Shown: piece after piece, positions 1 to 10,000 of the stretch
Layout: each line of letters starts with the position of its first letter
How positions within the stretch are numbered: the first letter of the stretch is position 1
NCBI RefSeq assembly: GCF_026339955.1
Contig: NZ_JAPEPW010000004.1
Location: 558,001-622,000, forward strand
DNA length: 64,000 nucleotides
Reading direction: 5' to 3'
DNA from: Streptomyces sp. NBC_01549
GTDB lineage: Bacteria; Actinomycetota; Actinomycetes; Streptomycetales; Streptomycetaceae
Program-made: the position numbers and the translations under genes
Notes under the pieces: generated by a model
Told to the model about the DNA's origin: nothing
Databases searched by the model: none
Seen by the model: the letters and a program-made list of their open reading frames with translations, nothing else

Positions 1-389
1 CGGCACTACGCCTGACCAGCACAAACCCAGCCTCACACTCGGTTTCGAGAAGCCTTCTGATGCCAGCTCAGTCCAGCGGCGCCTCCCGCACCCCGGCCGC
101 CATCAACTGCAGGCATGGAAGTTTCCTGGCATAACCCCTGCCCCGGCTACGAACGTTGAAGTGCTCAGAGAGGGAACTTGCTCACCGGAACGGGGACGAA
201 CGGACGACGCGCACCTCGTCAACCGGGTCGGCCTGCACCACAGCAACGAGCCTGCCTGCTGATCAGGCTGGTCGACCGGGGATCCCCAAGATCCCCGGCA
301 GAGTCAAGCTATGAGGATGTCTCACGTGGTGAGTTTCGCGGGCTTCTCGCAGCAGGTGAGGGCGGCCGCGAGGCCGAGGAGAGCGAGGA
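1..389. other. No recognisable gene
   Basis: I see no convincing coding region here. The reading frame that enters the IS5 remnant downstream is open from about 178, but its residues before about 390 do not resemble a transposase. This is probably scrambled DNA left by the IS insertion. Confidence 0.4.
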
Positions 390-531
390 AGTGGCGGCCC
401 ACCCATCCGCCTGGCTCCACCAATTCAAACGACTCCGCATCCACTACGAGATACGCGTCGACCTCCACCTCGGCCTACTCCAACTCGCCTGCAGCATCAT
501 CTGCTTGAGACGACTCCGAACCTCATTCTGA
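390..531 (+). pseudogene. IS5-family transposase, C-terminal remnant
   Basis: The translation carries the usual end of an IS5-type DDE transposase (WLHQFKRLRIHYEI, then LLQLACSIICLRRLRTSF before the stop). Only about 45 residues remain, so the DDE core is lost. It lies about 80 bp from the truncated 3' end of the sigma-factor gene on the other strand, so this insertion probably removed the end of that gene. Confidence 0.75.
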
Positions 532-613
532 AACGATCAGTAAGCCAAGATCCAATGCCGGGAACTTCAAGGTCCTCCATCTCCGGACCCGGACCCGGAC
601 CCGGACGAGACGA

Positions 614-1306
614 TCAAGGGGTCCGCGACGGCAAGCGGTGCGCATGGCCGTTGGGGGCGAGCAACTGCGTGAGGCCTTTGAGGTCACCGGTGCCGGCCGC
701 GGTCTGGAAGGCGGCGACGAGGCGACGGTGTGACTCAGCCGGGACTGGCCGCTCGCGGTTACCCGCGAGGCGGGCCTGCGCGCGGTGGACCAGTACCCGT
801 GCGTTCGGGACGCTGATCCGCAGCAACCCCGCAAGATCGGCATAGGCGAAATCGAAGCCCTTCCGCAGCACGTAGGCGGCCAGCCCATCCGGCGTCAGCC
901 TCGCCATGAGCAGGGCCAGGGCCTCCTCGATCGCCACGGCTTGCTCGGCACGCAGCACGGGATCCTGGGAGGCCCGGTCGACCAGTTCGACCAACTGCGA
1001 CTCGGCCGGGGTTTCGCGGCGGTGTCGCGCGGACTGGATGACGTTGATCGCCAGACGGGTCGTGGCCGTGGTCAGAAACGCCTCTGGATTCTCGATCTTC
1101 GGGCGGTGGGTGAGCTGCCAGCGCAGCCATATCTCCTGGACCACGTCTTCGGCTCCCGAGACGTCGCCGAGAACCTTGTAGGCGATGCGGAACAGTCGTG
1201 TCCGATGGGCCAGGAAGATGTCGAGGGCGCGGTCCAGGTCGTCCTCGGCCGACCGGGCGACCGGGGCTTCGGCCGGCGTTGTCATCTCCAGGGTGGGCGC
1301 GGACAT
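614..1306 (-). CDS. ECF RNA polymerase sigma factor (SigJ/ECF41-like), C-terminally truncated
   Basis: This is an extracytoplasmic-function sigma factor that would direct RNA polymerase to specific promoters. Region 2 is visible at about residues 28-100 (FLAHRTRLFRIAYKVLGD, AEDVVQEIWLRW, TTATTRLAINVIQSARHRR). Region 4 with its helix-turn-helix is at about 125-185 (YADLAGLLRISVPNARVLVHRA). ECF41 proteins normally carry a SnoaL-like C-terminal domain and reach about 290-330 residues. Here about 230 remain and the frame degenerates after LTQLLAP, beside a short GGACCC tandem repeat (586-606) and the IS5 remnant. The start at 1306 follows a good AGAGGAG ribosome site; longer in-frame extensions enter the spacer before the LAL regulator and are rejected. 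In ECF41 proteins the C-terminal domain modulates activity, so the truncated form may be deregulated or dead. Confidence 0.8.
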   Translation of the reverse strand: MSAPTLEMTTPAEAPVARSAEDDLDRALDIFLAHRTRLFRIAYKVLGDVSGAEDVVQEIWLRWQLTHRPKIENPEAFLTTATTRLAINVIQSARHRRETPAESQLVELVDRASQDPVLRAEQAVAIEEALALLMARLTPDGLAAYVLRKGFDFAYADLAGLLRISVPNARVLVHRAQARLAGNRERPVPAESHRRLVAAFQTAAGTGDLKGLTQLLAPNGHAHRLPSRTP

Positions 1307-1464
1307 CGGGGACTCCTCTTTGTGGATGGCGCCCATCGAGGGCGATGGCTCCACCCTCGGTCCGCGGCACCGCTCACCGCGCCCTGGAAGTCCGTGGTCG
1401 AGTCCGTAGGGACCCCCGGGGGTTTCCCCCGCACCCTCCCCCCCCGCACCGGCTCTCAGCCGGA

Positions 1465-4272
1465 TTACACCGTGCCCGCGCCCCTGGTATCCGAGGCCGG
1501 GGCGATCGCGAGGGCACCCGGCAGCGCGCGACGTGAGGTGATCCCGAGCTTCGTGTACACCTTCCGCAGGTGCCACTCCACGGTGTGCGGGCTGATGAAC
1601 AGCTCCGCACCGATCTGCGGGTTCGTCATGCCGCGCGCGGCGAGAGTCGCTATCTGCGACTCCTGTGGGGTCAGGGCGCTCGCCGGCTCGGTTTCCCGCG
1701 CTCGGACGCGCTCGCCAGTGGCGAGCAGCTCGCGGCGAGCTCGCTCGGCGAACGCGTTGGCCCGCATTCCGTCGAACATCTCGTGGGCCGTGCGAAGGTG
1801 CTCTCGGGCCAGCGAACGGCGGCGGGTCCGGCGCAGCCACTCGCCGTACAGCAGGTGGGTGCGTGCCACCTCCACCTTCACGGCCACGCGGTCACGGCCG
1901 AGCTCCTCGAGCGCGATCCGGTACAGATCATCGGCCTCGTCACCGTCGGTGAGGAGAGCTTGGCTGCGTGCGGTGACGCCACGGGCCCATCCGGTATCGG
2001 CGGCGCGGGTGAGTTCGACCAGCTGGGCAAGCGAGGCGCGGGCCTGGTCGAGCTCGTCGCACCGGGTCGCGGCCTCGATGTGTTCGACCAGCGACAGGCC
2101 GGTGAAGTTGAATCCGTCGTGCTCGATGCCCGAGCGAGCGGCCACGAGGGCCTGGTCGTAGCGTGCCAGGCCGTTGAACAGCAGGCCTTGGACGTAGCCC
2201 GTGACGCCCAGGAGGGACACCTCGCCACCGTGTGCGGCGCTCGCCTTGGCGTCTTCGATGATGCCGACGGCAGCGTCCTCGTCGCCTTGCCACGCGGCCA
2301 GGACAAGCGTCGCGTATTTGTGAGGGGCGTGGCCGGTCGCGGCGGCGAGCGCGTCGGCTTCGTCCATCATCCGGGCTGCCTCGGCGAAGTCGCCGGTGTG
2401 TATGTGCACCCCGCCTGCGTAGACCAGTGCCGGTGGCAGCTCACTGAGCGCTCCGATGTCGCGAGCCAGGCGCACGGCACGAGTCGCCAGCGTGTTCCAC
2501 GCGGTCAGGTCCCAGGCGTAGTGAATGAACGCCTCCAGTGCGACCGGGGCCATGAGAAGCCAACGCATCGTTGCCTCCCGGGTGCCGAGGTCCTCGTGCG
2601 CAAGAGGCTCCAGCGCGCGGCGCAGTGCCGGGCCACCGGTCTCGTAACCGTCTGCGAGGAGCGTGGTTACACCGTCCAGGAGCAGGTCGGCGGCCTTGGA
2701 GCCCGAGGAGGGCGCCCCGGACCCGCGGGCCGCGATCGCTGTAGCGCGGGCACCTGTCGGACCGTGGACCCTGTCTGCGAAGATGGTCGCGCTGATCGCC
2801 CCGAGGTAGGTCTCCCGTGCCAGTGGCGACCCGGCGGCAGCAAACTGTGCGGCGGCATCGAGGAGCAGAGGTGCCGCCTCGTCGTTGCGGCTGCGGGCGA
2901 AGAGGATCCTGGCACGCAGGCGCGCCAAGCGGGCGCGGTCCAAGGGGCTGAGGGGACACAGTTCGGCCAGCGTCGCCAGCCCCGTGGCGCGGTCAGGCGA
3001 GGCGGCCGAGAAGTGCGCCTCGGCGGCCGCGAGAGCTCGGCGCCCCCGCTGCCAGGAGTCCGGCGTCACCTCGGCCGCGCGCTCGAGAAGTATCGCCTCG
3101 GCGGCCATGCCGCCGCGCTGCCGCGCTCGGCCGGCGGCCTGCTCCAGCCCCGCGGCGACCTCCTCGTCCGGCCCGTCGACGGCCTGCGCGGCATGCCAGG
3201 CACACCGGTCGGGATCCAGGACCGGGTCCGTGGCCGCGGCCAGCGCCCGGTGCACCGCTCGGCGTTCTTCGGGGGCGGCTTGGTGGTAGACCGCCGAACG
3301 GACCAGCGGGTGTCGAAACCGAACGGACTCACCGAACTCGATCAGGCCGGCCACCTTGGCCGGTCCGGCATCGAGAGTGATCTCCAGAGAGGTGGCTGCG
3401 CGGACCAGCAGACGCGGGTCACCGACCGGTTCCGCCGCGGCGATCAGCAGCAGCGTCCGGGTCGGCGCCGGCAGCGAACCGAGCCGGCTGGCGAAGTCCC
3501 GTTCGAGGCGGCTCGACACCGTCCCTTGGACACTCGGGGATATCGAGTGCAAGCCGTATGCCAGCTCGGCGGCGCTGCGGCCGCGGGAGAACTCGAGCAG
3601 CGCGAGTGGGTTGCCGTGCATCTCGGCCACGAACCGGTCCCGGACCCGCTTCTCCAGCCGTCCGCCGACGGCGGCCTCGAGGAGCTCTCCGGCCGCGGCG
3701 GCATCGAGACCGCCGATCCGCATCTCCGGCAGACCGGCGAGTGCGTCCTGCCCCTCAGGGTCGCGTACCGCGAACACCATCGCGACTGCCTCGGCGAGCA
3801 GTCGCCGAGCCACGAACTCCAGTGTCTGCAAGGACACTTGGTCCAGCCACTGGGCGTCGTCGACCACGACGAGCACCGGTCGGGTCTCTGAGGCCCGGGT
3901 GAGCAGAGTCAGCACGGCGAGGCCGACCAGGAAGCGGTCAGGCGGGTCTCCGGCCGCCATCCCGAACGCCACGCGGAGGGCATCGCGCTGGGGTCCCGGC
4001 AACGCTCCGACCTCGGCCAGGAACGGCGCACACAGCTGGTGCAGGCTCGCGTAGGGCAACTCCATGTCGGCCTCGATGCCTTGCGCCCGGGTCACCGTCA
4101 CCCGTGACGCCTGGGCGGCCACATACTCCAGAAGCACCGACTTCCCGATGCCTGCTTCGCCACGGATCACCTGTATTCGGGACCCACCTTCACGCAGGCC
4201 GACCAGCAGATCGTCGAGCGCCGCGCACTCGCGATGCCGGCCAACCAGGTCGGGAAGCGGGCTGGCGACCAT
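1465..4272 (-). CDS. LAL-family (large ATP-binding) LuxR transcriptional regulator
   Basis: A 935-residue STAND-type regulator. An N-terminal AAA/NTPase module has Walker A GEAGIGKS at residues 38-45 and Walker B VLVVVDDAQWLD near 135. A long helical repeat region follows. A C-terminal LuxR helix-turn-helix of about 60 residues starts at LTPQESQIATLAARGMTN and ends at LGITSRRALPG. Length and order match the MalT/LAL family, in which a ligand and ATP drive DNA binding. The ligand cannot be read from sequence. The start at 4272 gives a conventional N-terminus (LPDLVGRHRE). It is co-oriented with the truncated sigma factor 158 bp downstream and diverges from the flavoprotein at 4573, so either may be a target. 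Confidence 0.92.
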   Translation of the reverse strand: MVASPLPDLVGRHRECAALDDLLVGLREGGSRIQVIRGEAGIGKSVLLEYVAAQASRVTVTRAQGIEADMELPYASLHQLCAPFLAEVGALPGPQRDALRVAFGMAAGDPPDRFLVGLAVLTLLTRASETRPVLVVVDDAQWLDQVSLQTLEFVARRLLAEAVAMVFAVRDPEGQDALAGLPEMRIGGLDAAAAGELLEAAVGGRLEKRVRDRFVAEMHGNPLALLEFSRGRSAAELAYGLHSISPSVQGTVSSRLERDFASRLGSLPAPTRTLLLIAAAEPVGDPRLLVRAATSLEITLDAGPAKVAGLIEFGESVRFRHPLVRSAVYHQAAPEERRAVHRALAAATDPVLDPDRCAWHAAQAVDGPDEEVAAGLEQAAGRARQRGGMAAEAILLERAAEVTPDSWQRGRRALAAAEAHFSAASPDRATGLATLAELCPLSPLDRARLARLRARILFARSRNDEAAPLLLDAAAQFAAAGSPLARETYLGAISATIFADRVHGPTGARATAIAARGSGAPSSGSKAADLLLDGVTTLLADGYETGGPALRRALEPLAHEDLGTREATMRWLLMAPVALEAFIHYAWDLTAWNTLATRAVRLARDIGALSELPPALVYAGGVHIHTGDFAEAARMMDEADALAAATGHAPHKYATLVLAAWQGDEDAAVGIIEDAKASAAHGGEVSLLGVTGYVQGLLFNGLARYDQALVAARSGIEHDGFNFTGLSLVEHIEAATRCDELDQARASLAQLVELTRAADTGWARGVTARSQALLTDGDEADDLYRIALEELGRDRVAVKVEVARTHLLYGEWLRRTRRRSLAREHLRTAHEMFDGMRANAFAERARRELLATGERVRARETEPASALTPQESQIATLAARGMTNPQIGAELFISPHTVEWHLRKVYTKLGITSRRALPGALAIAPASDTRGAGTV

Positions 4273-4572
4273 GCAGCGCGGCTCCTAGGGAACGCCTGGG
4301 ACGGCTCCCAGGACGATGGCTGCAACGATACCTGGGACGGCTCTCTCCCTCTATGCCGGACTACTTGAGGCATGGGACGAATGAGTTCTTATGCAATAAA
4401 ACAGGGCGGATCAAGCACTTAAAGCCGCTAGTCGCCACACATCACGCAGACAGCCTGATATCTCAATGGCTGTGACGGACTCCACACCGAGAAATGCTCG
4501 GGGATTGTCACAAACGGCGCCGCTATCCGGTCGAGCACTGCCTATCGTCCGTCCGCCGTCACAGGAGGTCCC
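4273..4572. promoter_or_regulatory. Divergent intergenic region with 13-bp direct repeats
   Basis: A 300-bp spacer between the LAL regulator (minus) and the flavoprotein (plus). CCTGGGACGGCTC occurs twice in direct orientation, at 4295-4307 and 4331-4343, 36 bp apart and just upstream of the LAL start. This is a candidate operator. An AT-rich stretch follows (about 4376-4470), unusual for this DNA and suited to promoters. AGGAGGT at about 4563 serves the flavoprotein start. Confidence 0.45.
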
Positions 4573-6303
4573 ATGTCATCGCTCGAGCGCCAACTCGCCA
4601 CGTCCGTCCTCGTGGTGGGAACCGGTAGGTCGGGCCTTCGAGCAGCCATCGAAGTCGCCGAGGCCGGTGTCGCGGTCATCGCAGTGGGCAAACGCCCGGC
4701 TGCCGATACCCGCCCCGTCATGGCATCCGGTGGTATCAACGCGGCGCTGGCCACCACCGGCCCCGCCGACACGTGGGAGCAGCATGCGGCTGACACGTTG
4801 CAGGAGAGCTGCTTGCTGGCCGACCCACGCACCGTGCTGGCGGTGACCCGCAACGCCGCCCAAGGAATCTACGACTTGGAGCGCTACGGCATGCGTTTCG
4901 ACCGCCAGGACGACGGCCGGATCGCCCAGCGACACTTCGGCGCCCACACGTACCGACGCACCGCGTTCGCCGGCGACCACACCGGCCTGGAGGTGCAACG
5001 AGTGCTCAGCGAACGCGCGAACCGGCTCTCCATCCCCGTCCTGTCGAACCTGTACGTCACCCGACTGCTGGTCGACGACGGGACGGTGTTCGGTGCCTAT
5101 GGATTCGACCTCGTCGACGGCTCGCGCTACCTCGTGCATGCCGACGCCGTGATCCTCGCGACAGGAGGGCACACTCGCATCTGGCGGCGTGCGTCCTCGC
5201 GTCGCGACGAGAACACCGGTGACTCCTTCCGCCTCGCCGCCGAGGCCGGTGCCCGGTTGCGCGACACCGAACTGGTGCAGTTCCACCCGTCCGGGCTGAT
5301 CAAGCCGGAGAACGCGGCCGGCACGCTTCTCAGCGAGGCCGCACGCGGCGAGGGCGGGATCCTGCTGAACAACCTCGGGGAGCGGTTCATGATGCGCTAC
5401 GAACCCGAGCGAATGGAACGCTCCGGCCGGGACAGGGTCGCGCGGGCCTGCTACACCGAGATCAAGGAGGGGCGCGGAACCCAGGCCGGCGGCGTGTGGC
5501 TCGACCTGTCCCACCTGCCGCGTGAGATGGTCCTGGCGCGGCTGTCGCGAGTGCACCAGACCCTATTGGACCTGCAGATGGTCGATGTCACCCGCGACCC
5601 GATCGAGGTCGCACCGACTGCCTACTACTCCATGGGCGGTGTCTGGGTCCGGCCTGAGGACCACAGCACCGATGTCAACGGGCTCTTCGCGATCGGGGAG
5701 GCCGCCAGTGGTCTGCACGGCGCGAACCGGCTGGAAGGAAACTCGCTGATCGAACTACTCGTCTACGGTCAAATCGCCGGCCGGGCCGCGACGGAGTACT
5801 CGGCCAGACTCACCGGCCAGCAACGGTCGCTAGGAGCGATTCGCGCCGCACAGGCGGACGTGAACCGGCTTCTGACTGCTGACGGCGACCAGAACGTCCG
5901 CGCGCTGCAACGGTCAGTGCGCCACCTGATGACGGAGCACGCCGGCGTCGTGCGAGACGAGGCCGGGCTCGCCGCCGGGCTCGCCAAACTCGACGAGATC
6001 GAGACCCGAATGGTGGACGTGGGCGTGCACGTCGACATCGGTGGCTTCCAGGACCTCGCGTACGCCTTCAACCTCAGGTCCTCCGTTCTCGCCGCTCGAG
6101 CGACACTCGAGTGCGCGTTGGAGCGGCGGGAGACACGAGGCTGTCACATCCGTTCCGATTACCCCGATCTCAATCCGGACCTGAAAGTCAACCTGGTGTG
6201 GTCGCCGGAGACCGGGGTGCGCCGCGAGCCCATCCCTCCCATCCCCACCGACATCGCTGAGTTGATGCACGACGACTCGGCCGACGGCAAGCCGCTCGAG
6301 TAG
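4573..6303 (+). CDS. FAD-binding succinate dehydrogenase/fumarate reductase-type flavoprotein
   Basis: 576 residues with an N-terminal dinucleotide fold (VVGTGRSGLRAA, residues 14-25), the capping domain, HPSG and RGEGG substrate-loop motifs, and SdhA-type C-terminal helices with GANRLEGNSL. It belongs to the SdhA/FrdA/L-aspartate oxidase superfamily and should oxidise a dicarboxylate or related substrate with FAD. The position that carries the flavinylated His in SdhA (SHTVAAQGG) reads RPVMASGGI here, so FAD is probably not covalently bound. No iron-sulfur or membrane-anchor subunit lies nearby, so it is not a standard respiratory complex. The start follows a strong AGGAGGT ribosome site. 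L-aspartate oxidase is possible, but no nadA or nadC neighbour supports it. Confidence 0.85.
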   Translation: MSSLERQLATSVLVVGTGRSGLRAAIEVAEAGVAVIAVGKRPAADTRPVMASGGINAALATTGPADTWEQHAADTLQESCLLADPRTVLAVTRNAAQGIYDLERYGMRFDRQDDGRIAQRHFGAHTYRRTAFAGDHTGLEVQRVLSERANRLSIPVLSNLYVTRLLVDDGTVFGAYGFDLVDGSRYLVHADAVILATGGHTRIWRRASSRRDENTGDSFRLAAEAGARLRDTELVQFHPSGLIKPENAAGTLLSEAARGEGGILLNNLGERFMMRYEPERMERSGRDRVARACYTEIKEGRGTQAGGVWLDLSHLPREMVLARLSRVHQTLLDLQMVDVTRDPIEVAPTAYYSMGGVWVRPEDHSTDVNGLFAIGEAASGLHGANRLEGNSLIELLVYGQIAGRAATEYSARLTGQQRSLGAIRAAQADVNRLLTADGDQNVRALQRSVRHLMTEHAGVVRDEAGLAAGLAKLDEIETRMVDVGVHVDIGGFQDLAYAFNLRSSVLAARATLECALERRETRGCHIRSDYPDLNPDLKVNLVWSPETGVRREPIPPIPTDIAELMHDDSADGKPLE

Positions 6304-6329
6304 GAGACGGTCCTCGGCGCGGGAGGCAT

Positions 6330-6512
6330 GGCGTCACCGGCCACCACGGTGTCGGCCAGGTCGGCGAGGGAACGGGCGTCGGCATCGCTGAGTAGGTGCC
6401 AGACGATGACGAGCATCGAGCGGGCGACTGCCACCAGTGCCTTCCCGTGGCCTCGGCGCTTGACCAGGCGTTTGTAACACGCGCCGAGGAACGTGTTCGG
6501 CCAACTGCCGGA
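6330..6512 (-). pseudogene. IS110-family transposase, C-terminal remnant
   Basis: The reverse strand reads NTFLGACYKRLVKRRGHGKA, then LVAVARSMLVIVWHLL. This closely parallels the C-terminus of the intact IS110 transposase at 13980-15317. Only the last 60 or so residues survive, immediately downstream of the flavoprotein gene. Confidence 0.75.
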
Positions 6513-6771
6513 TCCTGCCTGAACGACGTCGCATCACCGAAGGTTTCCCGCCACCCGCGCCGCATTCCCGTCGTTCCGCGGTCAGCCCACCACCTTGCGG
6601 GCACCTCATGGAACCGACCTACCGCGACAACCACCGCCTGTCAGCCACGACATCGCGTCACCCGCCTCCGCCCCCGCACCGCCCAGCGACCAACCCGTCG
6701 GGGCGCGTTCACATGATCTACACAAACATGTGGGGGAGGCAGTGTCACAACTCGGCCGTGGTGGCGGTCAA

Positions 6772-6900
6772 TTGAACAGTGGTTCCGCGCTCATAGCTGA
6801 TCCTTGCGGTCGGGTGACATCGCGGGCGTAGTGGCGGAGGCCGGCGGCAATGCTGGTGTGTCCGCTCAGGAGGAGGGCTCCCGAGAGATCGCACCCGGCC
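6772..6900 (-). pseudogene. ISAs1-like transposase, C-terminal remnant
   Basis: The reverse strand reads ALLLSGHTSIAAGLRHYARD then VTRP, a near match to the usual ISAs1-family ending (LAGHTNIAAALRHNARD...RPL). About 40 residues remain. The rest of 6513-6954 has no recognisable gene. Confidence 0.55.
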
Positions 6901-6954
6901 GTCGTAGGCCGCGAGGGCGCCGGCGCCTACCGAGGCACCCCCCTCCCGAAAACG

Positions 6955-6988
6955 CCCGCCCCACCCAGGGAGACCCGGGTGGGGCGGG
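6955..6988. terminator. GC-rich hairpin just upstream of the subtilase
   Basis: CCCGCCCCACCC at 6955-6966 pairs perfectly with GGGTGGGGCGGG at 6977-6988, and GGG/CCC can pair inside the loop. No T-tract follows. It could end transcription from the decayed DNA upstream. It overlaps the only ribosome-site-like sequence for an ATG at 6995, which argues against that start. Confidence 0.55.
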
Positions 6989-7060
6989 GAGGTAATGATC
7001 ACGCGTCGGTGCCGTTCGGAACGTTCGTATGCGCCGACGCCTGGAAAGAAGGACCTACAG

Positions 7061-10000
7061 TTGCCTCTTCCCCGCTCCCGGCGACCAGGGCTCGCAGTCC
7101 TCGGTGCCGCGTTCGCTGTGCTGACGTCGGTGGCTTCGGCACCGGCTGACGCCGCGTCGGCAGCCAAGCCGACTGCTGCCGCCGCCCTGCCCGCACCGAC
7201 GGACGCCCCTACTGGAGGGCCGCATACGGTCACCCTGATCACGGGTGACAAGGTCACGGTGACGCACACCGGCGACGGGCATGTCGCCGCGACCGTCCGC
7301 GGCCCCGGCGGTGGCCCGGTGGCTGCCCATGTCATGACGGTCGGCAAGGACACGTATGCGTATCCCGACTCGGCCCTGCCGTTCCTCGCGTCGGGCGTGC
7401 TCGACGAGCACCTCTTCGACGTCACCGAGCTCCTCGCGGACGGCTATGACGACGTGCACAGCGACCACCTGCCGCTGATCGTCACGTACACCGACACCGC
7501 CGTGCGCTCGCGCAAGACGGCTGTGCCGGCCGGTGCGCACCAGACGCTCGCCCTGAGCAGCATCCGCGGTGCGGCGCTGTCCCAGAGCCATGCCCGTGCG
7601 GCCGACTTCTGGGCATCCGTCACCGGCGGCGGGTCCGTGTCCGCTCGTACCGCCGGGACCGCCCCCGCCCTGGCGGACGGGATTGCCAAGGTCTGGCTGG
7701 ACGGCAAGGCCAAGGCCGCGCTGTCCGACACCACGGCGCAGATCGGCGCTCCGCAGGTATGGCAGGGCGGAGACACCGGCCAGGGCGTGGACGTGGCGGT
7801 CCTGGACACGGGCATCGACGCCGCCCACCCGGACTTCACGGGCCGGATCGCCGCCACGGCCAGCTTTGTGCCCGGTGAGGACGTCACCGACCGGCACGGC
7901 CACGGCACCCATGTCGCCTCGACCATCGCCGGCACGGGGGCCGCCTCGGACGGCAAGGAGAAGGGCGTGGCCCCCGGCGCCTCGCTGCACATCGGCAAGG
8001 TGCTCGACAACGACGGCAGCGGACAGGACTCCTGGATCCTGGCCGGGATGGAGTGGGCCGCCCGCGACCAGCACGCCAAGATCGTCAGCATGAGCCTGGG
8101 TTCCGACGCGACCGACGGCCCCGACCCGTTGAGCCAGGCGGTGGACAGCCTGAGCGCGGAGACCGGGACGCTGTTCGTCATCGCCGCCGGCAACTCCGGC
8201 CCGGCTCCGTACAGTGTGAGCACGCCCGGAACGGCGGACGCGGCGCTGACGGTCGGCGCGGTGGACAGCTCGGACCGACTTGCGTCCTTCTCCAGCCGCG
8301 GCCCGCGCACGGGCGACAACGCCCTCAAGCCCGAGCTCACCGCGCCAGGCGTCGACGTGACCGCGGCTCGCTCGCAGTACTCTCCGGAAGGAGAGGGCTC
8401 CTACCTCACCATGAGCGGCACCTCCATGGCGACGCCCCATGCCGCCGGTGCCGCCGCCCTGCTCGCCCACGCACACCCCGGCTGGAGCGGACAGCAGCTC
8501 AAGGACGCCTTGGTCAGCACCACCAAAACCACCGCGCAGTACAGCCCGTACGCGGGTGGGAGCGGCCGGCTCGACGTCGCCGCCGCAGTGAACGGCACGG
8601 TGTTCGCCACCGGGACCGCCTTCGCCTCCGTCCACTGGCCGTACACGGCGGGCCAGACGGTCCGCAAGGACGTGACCTACACCAACACCGGGTCGCAGCC
8701 GGTCACTCTGGACCTGGCTCTGAACGCCCCGGGTGTGGCGGCCGGTCTGTTCACGCTGACGACCTCTCAGGTGACCGTGCCCGCGCAGGGCACCAGCACG
8801 GTGGGGGTGGTGAGCCACCTGGACGCGGCGGCCGACGACGCCGGTTACAGTGCCGTGCTCACCGCCACCGGCCCCGACGGAGTGCTGCGGACGCACACGC
8901 CCATCGGCGTCACCAAGCAGAGCCGGCGGGTCGAACTCACCATCAAGGCCAAGGACCGGCAGGGCGGGGGGCTCTCGGGAACCCTGGTGCTGAAGGACAG
9001 TGCCCACAACACCATGCCCAAGGTCTACGACATCGACGGGACCGGCAACCTGGACCTCAGCCTGCCCGCGAGCACGTACTCCGCCTGGATGTACGCCGAT
9101 GTGCCGGGCATCGAGGCTTCGCACTCGCTCGGCCGCGCGGTGCTCAGCGCACCCCAGGTCGACCTGGACACCGACCGGACGGTCGTGTTCGACGCCGCCG
9201 ACCTGCGCAAGGTCAGCGCCCGCACCCCGCAGCGCACCACGAACAGCACGATGCAGGTGGACCAGTACCGGTCCTACGGCAAGCTGGTCCCCTTCACCGA
9301 CAGCTACCAGCTGGAGCCCCGCTACGACAGCCTGTGGGCCACTCCTACGCCCAAGGTGACCCAGGGCTCCTACACCTTCACCACCCGCTGGCGCCAGGTG
9401 CAGCCGCCGCTGACGCTCGATTTCGCGGGAACGTCGTACGGCGACGCGCAGATCCAGAGCTACTCGCCGCCGCTACCGCAGGGAACGGCTGTCTACGGGG
9501 CGGTCTACGCCGGCGACGGCGCCGCCACGGACTTCGCCCGGCTCCACCTGCGGAACAGGATCGCGGTGGTGCGCCGCAATGACACCGTGGCCGCCACCGA
9601 CCAGGCCGCCGCTGCCGCCAAGGCCGGCGCCAGGCTGCTGCTGATCGTGAACGACGGCTACGGACGGCTCGACGCCTGGGCCGACCTCCCGCCGGAGGAC
9701 GCCGCCGCACTGCCGGTCGCCTCTCTCGACGCCGACCAGGGTGCGCTGCTCATACGCCGGATCCAGCGCGGCACGGCGGCACTGAGGACGGTCTCCCACC
9801 CCTACGCCCAGTACCTCTACGACCTGGTGCAGCACCATCACGGAGCTGTCCCCGCGGCGCTGACCTACCGGCCGGGCCCCGGCGAACTCGCCCGGATCGA
9901 CGAGGACGTCCGCGACACCAGGCCCGGCCAGGCGCTGGACATCCGCTACGACGTGTCGGTCGACACCGGCCGGCCGATGTCCGCCGCCGTCACCCCGGTC

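Noticed and set aside
586..606. GGACCC hexamer tandem repeat as a possible regulatory array
   Set aside because: Only three to four units, at the broken end of the sigma-factor gene; more likely slippage at a deletion junction.
1570..3891. A 773-codon open frame on the plus strand
   Set aside because: It is antisense to the LAL regulator, which has clear Walker and LuxR motifs. Long antisense frames are normal in high-GC genes.
7055..9124. A 689-codon open frame on the minus strand
   Set aside because: Antisense to the subtilase with its complete catalytic triad; low-complexity Gly/Arg/Val-rich translation.
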